A stretch of 64,000 bases of DNA, from contig CM044957.1 of NCBI GenBank assembly GCA_024516035.1, positions 14,766,564 through 14,830,563 on the forward strand. The letters are read 5' to 3'. Below, in pieces: positions 45,538 to 56,510 of the stretch. The notes beneath the pieces are model-generated. The model was not told where the DNA came from, made no database searches, and saw only the letters and a list, made by a program, of their open reading frames with translations. The stretch comes from Bactericera cockerelli. Its lineage: Eukaryota > Arthropoda > Insecta > Hemiptera > Triozidae. The translations under genes and the position numbers were made by a program. The number at the start of each line of letters is the position of its first letter. Positions within the stretch are counted from its first letter, which is position 1.

Positions 45538-48500
45538 CTGGGGAAGAGACAATACCATGGTTACTGCCATGTTACACGGCCTACCGAGTTGCTGATTTAA
45601 TGATGAACCAGATTTACTAGATTGCTTTATACATAATCAAATGGCCATGTATTATAAGAAATAGATAATATATTTCAATCCATTACTTCTGTACACTATC
45701 ACATCTATTGAAGGTTGTATATTAATTTGATACATGCCACTGACAAGTGGTAGAGTTTCACATGTGGTAGGGACTGTCCCTTTTTACTCCTAAGGTCATA
45801 ATACCATGTATTATAAGAAATAGATAATTTATTTCAATCCATTACTTCTGTACACTATCACATCTATTGAAGGTTGTACATTTGATACATGCCACTGACA
45901 AGTGGTAGAGTTCCACATGTGGTAGGGACTGTCCCTTTCTACTCCTAAGGTCATAATATTGAGACGGGGGTCTTACTCTCTATTTGCTAGAAACTTATCA
46001 AAGCTACCCACATTAACCTCACCCAGCCCGGGTGGGGCCGGAAATAGCCAGCATCTAATTCGAATGGTTACCCATCCAAGTCTCAACCTCGCAAGACGTT
46101 ACTTAACAAATGACAGAACGCGAGGGTCGACGACTTTCATACATTTTTTGATATCTTCAACCGTTCAATGAAAATGCATTATAAGCTACCAAAAGTACAC
46201 CGCTAGCATTGTTGGCTAAACAGTTTATCTCAGACGTTATTTGACATGTAAATAAGGGTCGGAAAATCAAAAAATGTCCGCCATTTTTAAAATGAAACAT
46301 TTTAATGTTTTTAAAATGAAACAATTTAGCATATTTTCAAATTAAATGACCAAATTATATCAGCCCTAGAATTTTGGTCACGTAATTCACTTGTAGATTC
46401 ACCCTGTAGAGATAATTCTCTTTCATTTTAACAGCGCGCGATTAGCTCAGTGGTTAAGCACTCGCTTGCCATGCCGAAGGTCCCGGGTTCGATCCCCCAT
46501 GCCGACAAAAATTTGTATTCTTAGTTTCGTTACAATTGTTTGTAAGGGATACCTTCCGGTGCGCTCGAGTTGACCCAGCACCTAATTGGGAAGTATTGTG
46601 TCACTTCTCGCCCATCAGAGGGGAGGCATACTACGAGATGGGCAGGCTATCACACAGACCACAAGCGTCTACAGTAGCTCCTGTTTCATGGTAACGAAAT
46701 AAAAACGGCTGTGAAACACTCATCTTAAAAAAATAAAAATGTTAGAGCCACCAGGGGTGGAATATTTTTTTGCATGTTCCCATTTCCTCTTCCTCCCTTT
46801 TCTTTTTTTGCTCAAGGCCATTGTTTCCTATTTATTAAAGGAATGTTAAAACTCTTGACCACCCCTAAAAGAGAGTAAAAAAAAACCTTCAATTTCTGAG
46901 GCTTATTGAATCTTTATTTCTAGGGCTTGGACAAAGTTCACCTCAAAATTTCGTGATTGCTTATCAGCTGATGATTTTAAGTCCCATTTCGCCATATGAC
47001 AAGAATACAATACATAATCTAGGTACATTTCAAGTTCCCCAGATTTTGTTTTACAAATATAGATTTATTTTTATTTTTTTATGAGTGTTGTTTCACAGCC
47101 TTTTTTATTTCGTAGCCATGAAACAGGAGCTACTGTAGACGCTTGTGGTCTGTGCTGTAGCTTGCCCATCCCGTAGTATGCCTCCCCTCTGATAGGCGAG
47201 AAGTGACACATTACTTCCCATTTAGGTGCTGTGTCAACACGAGCGCAACGGAAAGTATCCCTTACAAACATTTGTAGCCAAGAATACAAATTTTTGTCGG
47301 CACGGGGGATCGAACCCGGGACCTTCCGCATGTCAAGCGAGTGCTTAACCATTGAGCTGATCGCGCGCTTAAGTTCTAAATTAAGAGCTAATTACTCGTA
47401 ATGTAAAAATGAACCGACCTCAGTACCTTGATCAATAAGGCGGCGGACTTGTAACCTGGAGGTCGGTGTTTCAAGTCCCGGTTTCAGCATAGATTTAGGA
47501 AAGCGAGTTTGAGTAGTTGTGATATCACGAAAGAGATTAACACAAATATGATAACTTTAATGTAAAAATGAAAAGTTCAAACTCTTTACCTGTGATTTGT
47601 GTATGGAGAAAGCCCAGGCCAGTTTGATGGGCAGCTGCCGTCTAGTGAGTAATGCTCCGTTAGGACACTTGACCACCCACTTCTCAGGTGTGAGAGTGTG
47701 GACGAGGCCTGACTTGAACTTGATCACAGGGGCACCTACAACACGATTATAATTGGATTAGTAACTAAAATCCTACAGCCTTTTTGTTGCAAGAATTTCC
47801 TCAATTATTATTTTATTTAGACCACAAGCAGAATCTTTACGAAAAAGTTCACGGATTTCCCTCGCTATTCAACGAGGGAATGCAACATCGATTTTGGGTA
47901 CACTGCCTAGTGGGAAATCTTTGGAAGAGATATTTCTTATTGACTAGTTTTTTTTTTATATAAAAGAAAAAGGTAAGTGTGCCCCGGTACCGCTTTCGCA
48001 TTGCTTCAGGGCACTTTACCTTTATATTCATGCCATTCCGGAAACGGAAAATTTCGGTCAGAAATTTCCGCTCCGGCCGGGATTCGAACCCGCAACCTCT
48101 GGGTCAGTAACCAATGCTCTTAACCACTGAGCCACGGGGGTCCGCTATTGACTAGTGGTTGATTTATTTTATATGAAATACATTCCTTATAGATAAATTA
48201 GCAGCTAATCTGATCTTGAAGATAGTATGTGACACAGGATTGGTGTTTTATAAGATATGTCTGACATTGGACGTCATCAGTGACCAATAGGTCAAAAACA
48301 TTAGATTGCTTAGTTCTGGATAGGAACCACTTAATGACTAGTTGTAGTCACCGTGGCCAAGTGGCTTATCACACCAGGCTAGCACGGATGGTGATCTAGA
48401 TACAATCCCTGGCGGCGCAGAATTTTTTCTGCTCTGTACTTGGATGTCTTGGGGCTACTTATATTTTGTGAGGAAAAATGAGAAGCTTTGATGTGAGCAG

Positions 48501-51500
48501 TGACCAGTGGCGGAATTTTACGCAAAAACAAGATATTAGGACATAAGAGATACAGAATAGTCCTAAAATACTGTCCTGCCCACTGAAATTGTGATAAAAT
48601 AACGCAAAGAAATACATTTATCACCACCTAATGGCTAGTTTTATCTTTCCTCTCACATCACTACAGCAGTTGAAATTTTCTTTCCCAACACTAAAGATAC
48701 GAGTACTATTGGCAAAAAGATTAGATTGATTGTCCATCATTTTGTTGATAATTACAAAAAATCTTCAAACACAGTTATACATAAGGTTATCATAGCTAAA
48801 AAAGTTGGTTGCTAAATGGGCCCTTAGAATGCATTTTTGAACTGAAGTATTTTTTTTTCTTCTTCTTTTTAAACTTGTTATATTCATTAGGATTATACAT
48901 TTTTCTGTTTAAACCCGGAATTATGATTTTTTTATACTTTTTTTTACTGACTGATGAGGGAGGTCAGTTCATATAACGTCTAGATACTTGCCTTCAGGAG
49001 TAAACTTGAGCACAAATCCTCTAGCGCCATTCACCAAACCATTAGCTACACTGATGTTCTTGAGCAGCATTACCTGGGCTCCCTCCTTGAGAATCAGAAT
49101 CTTGCTGACTGGGGTCTGGTCATTCAGTGTCTTACTATCACTCACACTGTCCACTGACTCAAACCGCTTCTCAACACCTGTCCAAAGATAAAGTTATTTA
49201 TTACTGTAATGTTGTTCACAACTCAGAGCGCACCAATAGCTAGCCATGCGGAAGGTACCGGGTTCAAACACCCGCGCCGACAAAAATTTGTATTCAAATT
49301 TTGGTTACAGTTGTTTGTAAGGGATACCTTCCGGTACGCTCGTATTGACCTAGCACCTAAATGGGAAGTATTGTGTCACTTCTCGCCCATCAGAGAGGAG
49401 GCTCACTACGGGATGGGCAGGCTAAAACACAGACTACAAGCGTATACAATAGCTCCTGTTTCATGGATACGAAATAAAAAAGGCTGTGAAACACTCATCT
49501 TTAAAAAAAAAAAAAAAAAATACATATACACATCACAAATTTATTTTCTCTGTGGGTCTTCCAATGTATTTTGTTTTTAGTACTGTGACAATGTAACATT
49601 GCCATTTCATTGACAGAAATATGATAATCACACCTTTTACAAAATTAGACTGTGTGAGTTACACACTCCATATTCCTTGTATCCTACACTAGCCTCAACT
49701 TCGTCCCAGCAAGCTCCCGAAGTTTCAAAATCGAGAGGCCTCAATCAGTACACCACTAACCGCTACACAAATAAATGAACGAAATTAATAATCATTAGCA
49801 TGACAGTCAGCTCCATTGCTCAAACTCCGAAGTCCTAACTAAAAGCAAAAGCAAAATAAAAATTATTTTTTATTTTGTTTTTATTAATATTTACAACAAT
49901 TAAAAGATTTATTAGTACATATAGTAAGTACATATAAAAATAATGGTAAAATAAAAAAGATCATTACACAATTAATAGTAACTTGAACTCCCGGTAAGTC
50001 GGAAATCCTGTTAACTTGAAAGAATTTTTCCCCCTCGTGAAACTTCACTCTTTATTCGAAATCCCGATGTCTCTAAACACTCCATAAGTTAGCTAGCGGG
50101 ATTCTAGTGTATTTGAAATTAAAGTTGGTCATACAATTTTGTATGAATGACGCGGACGCGTAACCTTCAGGTTATATCGTTCGAGCTATTGAGATTGGTT
50201 TCCGAAGAGAAAATAAGACCCGCCTTTAGGGCGTGGTTATAGCAACCCTTGACTCACCTGTAGACCTACCTCAGTAGCTTGATCGATAAGGCGGCGGACT
50301 TGTAACCTGGAGGTCGGTGGTTCAAGTCCCGGTTTCAGCGTAGATTTAGTAAAGCGAGTTTGAGTAGTTGTAATATCACGAAAGTGAATAACACAAATAT
50401 GAAAGAAGAAAAAAAACCCTTGACTCACCTGACAGCTGCGCTAGCTTGTTATTATTAATAGTCTCCGCCTCCGCAGTGCGGCAGCACAGCTGAGTAGGGA
50501 TGATGCCGTCCTTCTCTAGCTGGTTCTGATTGGTTTTCTTCAATGTCTCTACAATATCATCTGTCACCCTGCAAATAGAAAAAAAATACATACTTGTAAG
50601 TATTTAAGGGCGGAATTAATAGACGTTTTTGTAATACCTCTGTGGCGCTAAGTCACCGATTGTGTACTATGTAAGATAGGGAAATCCGACGCTTAGCAAT
50701 GACTTGAGTGATAGAATTTGTCTATTAATTTCGCCCTAAGTCCATAAAGAATAAGTTTGGATTATTGACTAATGTTCTGTGATTCCAAGGGAATTTTTTT
50801 AGGTTTCTGTAATGGTTGGGTTTAAGAATGGCGGGTCAATGGGAGAGATGGGTACGAGTAATTACTTTACTTATAAAGTATCAGTTCTTGAGAGTAATTA
50901 ATATGTACCTACCGGTTCTTATTATAAGAGTAATCAATTACATTTTTTCTTTTTTTTTCCTAGCCATGAAACAAGAGCTATCACTACATTAAAAGTTACT
51001 TCTTCCTCTAAATCTAGCAATTATTCAATGGGAATAGCATACTTCAAATGTCACCACTGTTCGCAATTAATTTACAAGTCGCTAATCCAGACCCATAAGA
51101 ACTGTAATTTAAACACAAACAATGAGACAAGACATCACGAAGGAGAAACATCAATGGTCCAGAACTCAACACAATTCCTTGGCTTACAAGGAAAGTCCCT
51201 ACTCTCAAGGGTGTCAATGGGGTCATCATCATCAGACCCTTGAATAAGGACGTCACAATACACCATTCACAGGTAAAATATCCTCACCTTCCAATTCTGA
51301 TATTATTCAGCAAACTGACGAACTTCGGGTCTGCCTGTCGATGTACCGTCTTGAGTACGAAGCATCTTAGATTACACCTTGCCCACGCCTCGCTTTGGAA
51401 GCAGAACTTCTTCCCTGCAGCGCTCCTGTTCGTTATGACGGGGGGCAGTTGCAAGAAGTCACCGCAGAAGATTAGTTTGAGTCCCCCAAAGGGTTCATCA

Positions 51501-54046
51501 TTGTTGTTTCGAACGATGCGTGCGATTTTTTCGATTTTCTGTGGGCAATTATTAGGAGTGATATTATTTATAAAATTTATATTAGTTATTATCTAGAAAG
51601 TGTTTAATGTTGCAAGTATAAATACTTGCTGTTAGAGAACGGTATTTTTTTTTTTACTTTCAAAAGATTATTTTTTATTCAACAAATTCTTTCATCTTAC
51701 AAATATTTTAACATTAACAATAAATTTGTAAACAAAAAAAAAGAAAATTTAAGTATTACAGATTACAGGTAAGAAATATTATAAGCAACAAACAAAAACG
51801 AAGGGAAAAAATCACATAGGATGGTTAGCTAATAAGCTTCCTCTTGGTAGGCGACCACAAGGACCCTAGTCCCTACAACTAGATATACGAGTATACGATT
51901 TTCGGGACTCTGTTTAGGCCGCTTACATTTATTAACAACCGTTGTGTCCACACACTTACCTCAAAGTAATCTTTCTCCACCATTGAGATCTCATCAATCA
52001 CCAAATACTTGAACTTGCGCCAGTTCTGTGCCACCTGAGGTCGCTTGGCTAGCTCCAGGGCTCGATCTAGAGGCCCATCTCCCGCCCCTATACCTGCAAA
52101 GGAGTGCAGGGTGATCCCTCCTATAAGACAAGCAGCTGCCCCTGTGCTAGCAGTAGCAGCTGTGACATCGGGAGGCAGGGCGCCTAGGAGACAGCGCAGA
52201 AGAAATGATTTGCCCGTGCCTGCACTACCTGGGGTATAATAATGTTAATGAGGATGCAATTAATAAATACTTTAGTTATACGTTATATTGCAATGTTTCA
52301 CTTATTGGTTTAATAAAAAATTAAGGCTACTAAAACATTATATGAACTTACATCATGTCTTGTTTCTTTTGGTCCACATGTATTTGGAACATCCATTATA
52401 AAATAACAATTTAATTTAAAAAATAATTTGTTGCTTCTATCATGTTTTCTTTGTGTTCCAAAATATTTTTTAATTACACTTGAAAGTTTTTAGCTACACA
52501 AGAAATTTTACAATTACTACCAAGCTTTGGTTAGGTGCAAGACTTGTAATGTACAAACAATCTAGCACATGGATCCATGATCTGTAGATCAGATCACACC
52601 TGATTTGAGTATGGGACCACATAATAATAAGACTCTTGGGGTTAGGTGGTAGAAAATGTTTTAAGATGGTAGTTCTAATGTTCACTATATAAAACATTAT
52701 GCAACATCTAGACTTCCCACAAAGGAATTGCAACATGTAGTGTAGGTTTATTAATGACTGATGAAAGTTAAGTGGTGCGATTTTTCCAAGTTGGTGTATT
52801 TACTATACCTGTGAAGAAAATATTCTGTCCTGATATTGCAGCTTGGAGCACTTCTTTTTGTTCTTCAGTCAGTTTTGAGTTGGCCAGATGCAGGGTTTTC
52901 ACACACTTCCTAGCAGTCTCCTGTTTCTTTCTCTGTTCCAAAATATGTCGCTTCCGTAGAACTGCTGGGGGTAGGTTGGCTAATTGGGTGTTAAGCTGAT
53001 TGGTCAATCTATTAACATCTTTACTACTGATGGGACTGACTTCCTCTGAGAAAAAATTGACAAATATTAGTATCATTATATTTCTCAGTGTAATTTAAAT
53101 TAAGAAATTTAGTATCTGCAAAAATATTTTATGTTCTACATGGGTTAACTTTACTGATATTTATTCAGAGACATTCTAAGCAATTTATTACATTATATTA
53201 TATACAAATAATGTGAAAATATCTAATGTAGCCTCTGAATAATGCAAATTCTTTTGGGCTTATGGAAATCTGATAATGACTATGTGGTTGGCCATTGTTA
53301 TAGGCATTCACTGTATTTTACCTATAAAACCCAAGGCAGGCACTTTAACATTGTAAACCACTCAAAAAAGAGAAAATATGCAACTACAAAAATATAGTAA
53401 AAAAGTTCACAATTTTTTGTCTCTGATAACTTCCAAAATAGACCAAAAAACCTGCCTTGATACCATTCTGACAAGGAAAGTTTCTAAATATTGTTATATA
53501 AAAGTGTTTTTTCATCTCAGAAAGGCAATAATAGTTCACAAAATGAGTTGGTTAGAGCAGAAAGTGCCTCTATGCCTACAGTATAAATAAGGTAATCGAA
53601 ATTCTAAATTACTATCCAGTATCCACATTTTTAAATTGATGAGAAGAAAAAATTATCTTACCAAATGACTGAGGTTTCTTAGACAATAATTGTTCTCTGG
53701 TGTTCACTTTTGGAGAATTTTTTCTACTTGTCAATTTGACAAACAATGTTTTTAAGAATGACATCAACAATGATGGGGGTGCATTGGAAATCATAACTCT
53801 AACATTGTCTTTAGTGAAATGTAGAGTTGCTTTCCCCTCCACAATGAATTTCTTATGAATATTGACTTCTACTAAGGGTAGTTTTAAGTTGATTTTATTT
53901 TGTGATTTGATGGTAAGATATATTTCACGGAATTCATTTTGTATAAGCTGTAAGTCCATAGTTTTAACTTTTACTTGCTTTGTAACCATTTGACTAGAGT
54001 TCAACCATTCTATATTTCCTCCACAGTCTAATTCTGTGGTTGACAT
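45307..54046 (-). CDS. PIF1: PIF1 DNA helicase, complete eight-exon gene
   Basis: Coding exons, in order: 54046-53662, 53045-52809, 52228-51960, 51538-51288, 50568-50429, 49177-48992, 47735-47590, 45537-45307. Phases agree at every junction and give 614 residues, near human PIF1 (641). It is a 5'-3' superfamily 1B helicase that unwinds G-quadruplexes and forks in nucleus and mitochondria. Visible motifs are Walker A GSAGTGKS, Walker B LVIDEISM, GDFLQLPPV, SIHKSQGLTLD and VALSRAQSL. The N-terminus is basic and variable. The introns contain most of this window's SINEs. All splice sites are GT-AG except the exon 6 donor, which is GC. Confidence 0.95.
45644..45957. repeat. Tandem duplication of about 155-160 bp in PIF1 intron 7
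   Basis: Units at about 45644-45803 and 45804-45957 are over 90 percent identical (CCATGTATTATAAGAAATAG to CTACTCCTAAGGTCATAATA), with a short indel between them. No target motif or coding sense is seen. Confidence 0.9.
45958..46110 (-). mobile_element. 5S-type SINE, partial
   Basis: On the minus strand it has CTTGGATGGGTAACCATTCG from the 5S head, the core CCGGCCCCACCCGGGCTGGG and part of the tail. The 5' half of the 5S head is missing or degraded. Confidence 0.75.
46433..46733 (+). mobile_element. tRNA-headed SINE, family A, full copy
   Basis: The head GCGCGATTAGCTCAGTGGTT has box A TAGCTCAGTGG (46443) and box B GGTTCGATCC (46486), 43 bp apart as in a tRNA. The body (CTTCTCGCCCATCAGAGGGG, ACAAGCGTCTACAGTAGCTC) ends in an A-rich tail. 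It lies in PIF1 intron 7 opposite to the gene. Confidence 0.92.
47066..47370 (-). mobile_element. tRNA-headed SINE, family A
   Basis: Inverted copy of the element at 46433, with boxes still readable on the minus strand (ATCAGCTCAATGG, GGTTCGATCC). The two copies, 330 bp apart in opposite orientation, could pair in the PIF1 pre-mRNA. Confidence 0.92.
47416..47553 (+). mobile_element. tRNA-headed SINE, family B
   Basis: Head ACCTCAGTACCTTGATCAAT, anticodon-loop-like ACTTGTAACC and box B GTTTCAAGTCC, then the tail AGTTGTGATATCACGAAAGA. Very close to the copy at 50261. Confidence 0.85.
47590..47735 (-). CDS. PIF1: PIF1 exon 7
   Basis: Acceptor TTGTAG|GTGCC, donor TCACAG|GTAAAG. Encodes LPIKLAWAFSIHKSQ, the motif preceding GLTLD of exon 8; ends in phase 0. 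Confidence 0.92.
47949..48145 (-). mobile_element. tRNA-headed SINE, family D
   Basis: Perfect box A (TGGCTCAGTGG) and box B (GGTTCGAATCC) on the minus strand, then a GC-rich body (CCGGAGCGGAAATTTCTGAC) and an A-tail. The target duplication TATTGACTAGT lies at 47938-47948 and 48146-48156. The only copy of this family here; in PIF1 intron 6. Confidence 0.9.
48346..48440 (+). mobile_element. tRNA-headed SINE, family C
   Basis: GTAGTCACCGTGGCCAAGTG has box A TGGCCAAGTGG; box B is degraded (GATACAATCCC). The GCAGAATTTTTTCTGCTCTG body start matches the copy at 19110. The 3' end is unclear. Confidence 0.7.
48992..49177 (-). CDS. PIF1: PIF1 exon 6, with a GC donor
   Basis: Acceptor TTGGACAG|GTGTTGAG. 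Encodes KILILKEGAQVMLLKNISVA and NGARGFVLKF. The donor is CCTGAAG|GCAAGT: a GC-AG intron with otherwise perfect consensus, and the only splice point that keeps phase with exon 7. Confidence 0.88.
49225..49519 (+). mobile_element. tRNA-headed SINE, family A, head partly deleted
   Basis: Body and A-tail are well kept, but box A is lost (AGCGCACCAATAGCTAGCCA) while box B remains as GGTTCAAACAC. In PIF1 intron 5. Confidence 0.85.
50261..50414 (+). mobile_element. tRNA-headed SINE, family B, inserted at the PIF1 exon 5 donor
   Basis: Head ACCTCAGTAGCTTGATCGAT, box B GGTTCAAGTCC and an A-rich end. The target duplication AACCCTTGACTCACCTG occurs at 50244-50260 and 50415-50431; the right copy includes the last bases of exon 5 and its GTGAGT donor (minus strand). 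Confidence 0.93.
50429..50568 (-). CDS. PIF1: PIF1 exon 5, with duplicated donor site
   Basis: Acceptor TATTTGCAG|G. The donor is CTGTCAG|GTGAGT at 50429/50428. The same donor context recurs at 50258/50257 because a SINE target duplication copied it. Use of the far donor would add 171 nt and meet a TGA within 20 codons. Confidence 0.9.
50608..50736. mobile_element. Harbinger-like MITE, copy 3
   Basis: 129 bp, same orientation as the copy at 1324, with TAA on both sides (50605-50607, 50737-50739). In PIF1 intron 4. Confidence 0.88.
51288..51538 (-). CDS. PIF1: PIF1 exon 4, motif III
   Basis: Acceptor GCCCACAG|AAA, donor GGAAG|GTGAGG. Encodes LIFCGDFLQLPPVITNRSAA, then the KTVHRQADPKFVSLLNNIR block seen across PIF1 proteins; ends in phase 2. 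Confidence 0.92.
51960..52228 (-). CDS. PIF1: PIF1 exon 3, Walker A and B
   Basis: Acceptor ACCCCAG|GT, donor GAG|GTAAGT. Encodes GSAGTGKSFLLRCLLGALPP, TAATASTGAAA and KYLVIDEISMVEKDYFE; ends in phase 0. Confidence 0.93.
52809..53045 (-). CDS. PIF1: PIF1 exon 2, start of helicase core
   Basis: Acceptor TTTTCTCAG|AG, donor CACAG|GTATAG. Contains the Q-motif-like KLTEEQKEVLQAAISGQNIF just before Walker A. The Gly codon of Walker A is split across the next intron. Confidence 0.9.
53662..54046 (-). CDS. PIF1: PIF1 exon 1, N-terminal domain
   Basis: Starts MSTTELDCGGNIEWLN. The block MDLQLIQNEFREIYLTIKSQ and following residues fit the N-terminal domain that precedes the helicase core in animal PIF1. 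Donor TTTG|GTAAGA; ends in phase 1. Confidence 0.85.
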
Positions 54047-54566
54047 TTTGGAGAAATCTGAAAATTATAGTAAAAAAAATCATTACAAATTACAACACAG
54101 TGTTTTCTTCTTTTCAATAACAAATAGACAGTCATTTAGTAGGTATTTAGATAATGGGATGGTGCCTATTGAAAGATAGTGCTCTTCATTGAATGAACCA
54201 AAACCTTTGTTCTGCTATTTCCAACCAAGAAATTTATTCTGAAAATGATGATTACTCTTGATAATATTCAGATCAGACAGCAAGCTCAATATTACAATGT
54301 GTGAACCAAAGACTACCTATGATATGGACTTTTCTTACCTATGAGCATTTTTTCACATTTTGCGCAAGTGTATCATTCTCTTTAACACATTATAAGGTGA
54401 AATATTAGTCTTGCCATCTCAACTGATTTTTTTTTTTTCATTGCAAAAAGAAACAAGGAAATTGTGGCTAAGGATCTACAGTAGAAACCAAAATCTGACA
54501 CAAGAGAATCCATAAAGTTCTATGATTGATTGACAAGGTTCATCTGATGGCACAGCTTGATTAGAG
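54047..54566. other. 5' flank of PIF1
   Basis: Presumed promoter and 5'UTR region of PIF1. No TATA box or CpG-rich block stands out and no open frame is convincing. Confidence 0.4.
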
Positions 54567-54912
54567 TGCAATTAACTCAGTGGTTAAGTCCTGGTTTGAT
54601 CCCCTGGGCCAAAAAAAAATGTTTTTTCAGTGGTAAGGTACTTGCTTGCCATGCAGAGTGTACCAGTTTAAATCCCAGAGCCAACAAAAAAATTGTATTT
54701 TAAAATTGGGTTACAGTTGTTTGAAAGGGATACCTTCGGTGTGCTCATATTAACCCAGAACCTAAATGGGAAAAATTGTGTCACTTATTGCCCATCAGAG
54801 GGAGGCATATATACTAGAGATGGACAAGTTACAACACGGACCACAAGCATCTACTGTAGCTCCTGTTTCATGGCTACAAAGAATAAAAAGGCTCTGAAAC
54901 ACTCATCTCTTT
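54567..54912 (+). mobile_element. Family A SINE with two tRNA-like heads
   Basis: Two consecutive heads are present: GCAATTAACTCAGTGGTTAA...TGGTTTGATCCCC at about 54568 and TTCAGTGGTAAGGTACTTGC...CAGTTTAAATCCC at about 54625. The usual body and a short A-tail follow. Both heads have decayed boxes. Confidence 0.8.
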
Positions 54913-55589
54913 TTCAAAAAGAGCAATATTTTAGAATAGCAATATTTAATAAAAAAATAAATTCATCCCATCTCTTTATTTTTGAGAATTTATGAAAAAA
55001 AATCCTCCCATAAATAACTTATAAACAGAAATATTTTATAACAACTTCATTTTTCATTGATCCCATTTTTTGGCTAATTACCTGGAGATTTTCGAGGCTT
55101 TATCAAAGAAGATTCCTGGGAGATGGATGGTTGCAGAATTTATTATAAATATAAAACACCTTGAAATAGGTAGTCAGCATTGATAAAGACTGAATAGAAA
55201 CTTCATCATAAGGGACATAATTAGGTGTTTCGTAATTACAGGATTCAGGAATTTCGGGATTCTTGATTCTCAGAAATTAATGTTAAAAATAACAGGACAA
55301 TGAAATCATTGACAATTGACAATTCTTCACAAAAATGTTGGAACTGTTGGAAGGGAAGATGGATTCTTCTACTAGAAACCAAACTGTAAAAAACTATAGA
55401 AATTCAAAATAACGAATAACTTTTTTTAAATATTGGCGGCATGCAGTAAAAAAAGCACAGATTTCTAACCTGTATGAATTCACCTACAACGTTTCTACCT
55501 ACAATATTTTTTAGGGTTCTCAATTTTTAGGGTTCTTATTTTGTAAGATGATTTTTTTGATTATTTCAATCGTTCTACATTTTTTGTTG
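54913..55589. other. Intergenic DNA
   Basis: AT-rich; no gene, RNA or bounded repeat is seen. Confidence 0.35.
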
Positions 55590-55990
55590 TTGACAAAAGT
55601 GTTCTTGAATATAAAGTTTATAAATTTAATGATGAACGACCGGTTCAGTTCTGAGTATTGCCTATAGAAAGAAGACAAGCTCTTTCTTGAAAAAAAATAC
55701 AGCACGCGGTATTAAATATTTAAGACACTGCCCCAGGCAAATCTTTTGTTGTACACACATAAGGTCTATTTTTTTTTTTTTTTTTTTTAATGAACATAGT
55801 CTTGGGTATGCGAAATATTCATTTAACCGTAATTGACCGGTTCACTTTCGACTTTTGAGATATATCCTGTAGAAGACCAGTTCTCACACGATAACTTGTA
55901 ATGCGCAGTTCAAACTTCAAGTCACTGCCCAAGGCAAACCATTCGTTGTACACATAAACAGTCTACTTATTTTTAATGAACATACTTTCT
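55590..55990. repeat. Diverged tandem duplication of about 200 bp
   Basis: Units at about 55590-55792 and 55793-55990 share GACCGGTTCA, CACTGCCCNAGGCAAA, TTGTTGTACACA and TTTTAATGAACATA blocks in the same order. A T-run at about 55771-55790 sits at the junction. Confidence 0.6.
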
Positions 55991-56004
55991 GGGGCTTCCC
56001 TTAG

Positions 56005-56125
56005 CGCTCGTGTTGACCCAGCAAATAATGGGGAAGTATTGTGACACTTCTCGCCCATCAGAGGGGAGGCATACAATGGGATGGGCAGGTTACAACACAG
56101 ACCACAAGCGTCTACAGTAGCTCCC
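56005..56125 (+). mobile_element. Family A SINE body fragment
   Basis: GCGCTCGTGTTGACCCAGCA to GCGTCTACAGTAGCTCC, without head or tail. It is joined directly to a minus-strand SINE of another family at 56126. Confidence 0.85.
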
Positions 56126-56279
56126 ACACCCAGCCTGGGTAGGGCCGGAAATTTCAGCCTCACATGTACGGAGGGAACAGAATTTTCTGTGTGAAAAGTC
56201 TGCTCCGACCGGGGGTCGAACTCAGGATCTCTGGACTACGGGCAATAGTCACAACCGTTACGCCACGGATGCTGGCGTC
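56126..56279 (-). mobile_element. SINE with a tRNA-like head and the core of the 5S family
   Basis: On the minus strand the head has box A TGGCGTAACGG and box B GAGTTCGACCC. After GGTCGGAGCAGACTTTTCAC the element continues with CCGGCCCTACCCAGGCTGGG, the same core that follows the 5S head at 3545, 23522, 31750 and 56700. It ends soon after the core, at the junction with the family A fragment. Confidence 0.75.
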
Positions 56280-56502
56280 AAAGCATAGAGAACTGATACA
56301 ATCATACATAATCAAAGTAACTCTACGATGACAAAACCTTTTGTGTTAGTTGAATGAATATTTTTTCGGTGGACACTGAAACTGAATTGTAGTTAGGTAC
56401 AGGATTCATATGAGCGACTGATAATTAAGTAACTATGCAATGTACAACACAAATAATAATGTTGTAATGTAAAACCCAGCGCACGATTACCTCAGTGGTA
56501 AG

Positions 56503-56510
56503 AGTCTCTC

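Noticed and set aside
46433..48145. tRNA genes (good A and B boxes at 46443/46486 and on the minus strand at 47949-48145)
   Set aside because: Each head is followed by a repeated non-tRNA body and an A-tail, and acceptor-stem pairing is not kept. These are SINE promoters.
47071..49580. Open frames at 47071-47352 (minus) and 49209-49580 (plus)
   Set aside because: Both read through family A SINE bodies.
56041..56280. One composite new SINE from 56005 to 56279
   Set aside because: The left part matches family A on the plus strand and the right part a different SINE on the minus strand; more simply two fragments placed together.
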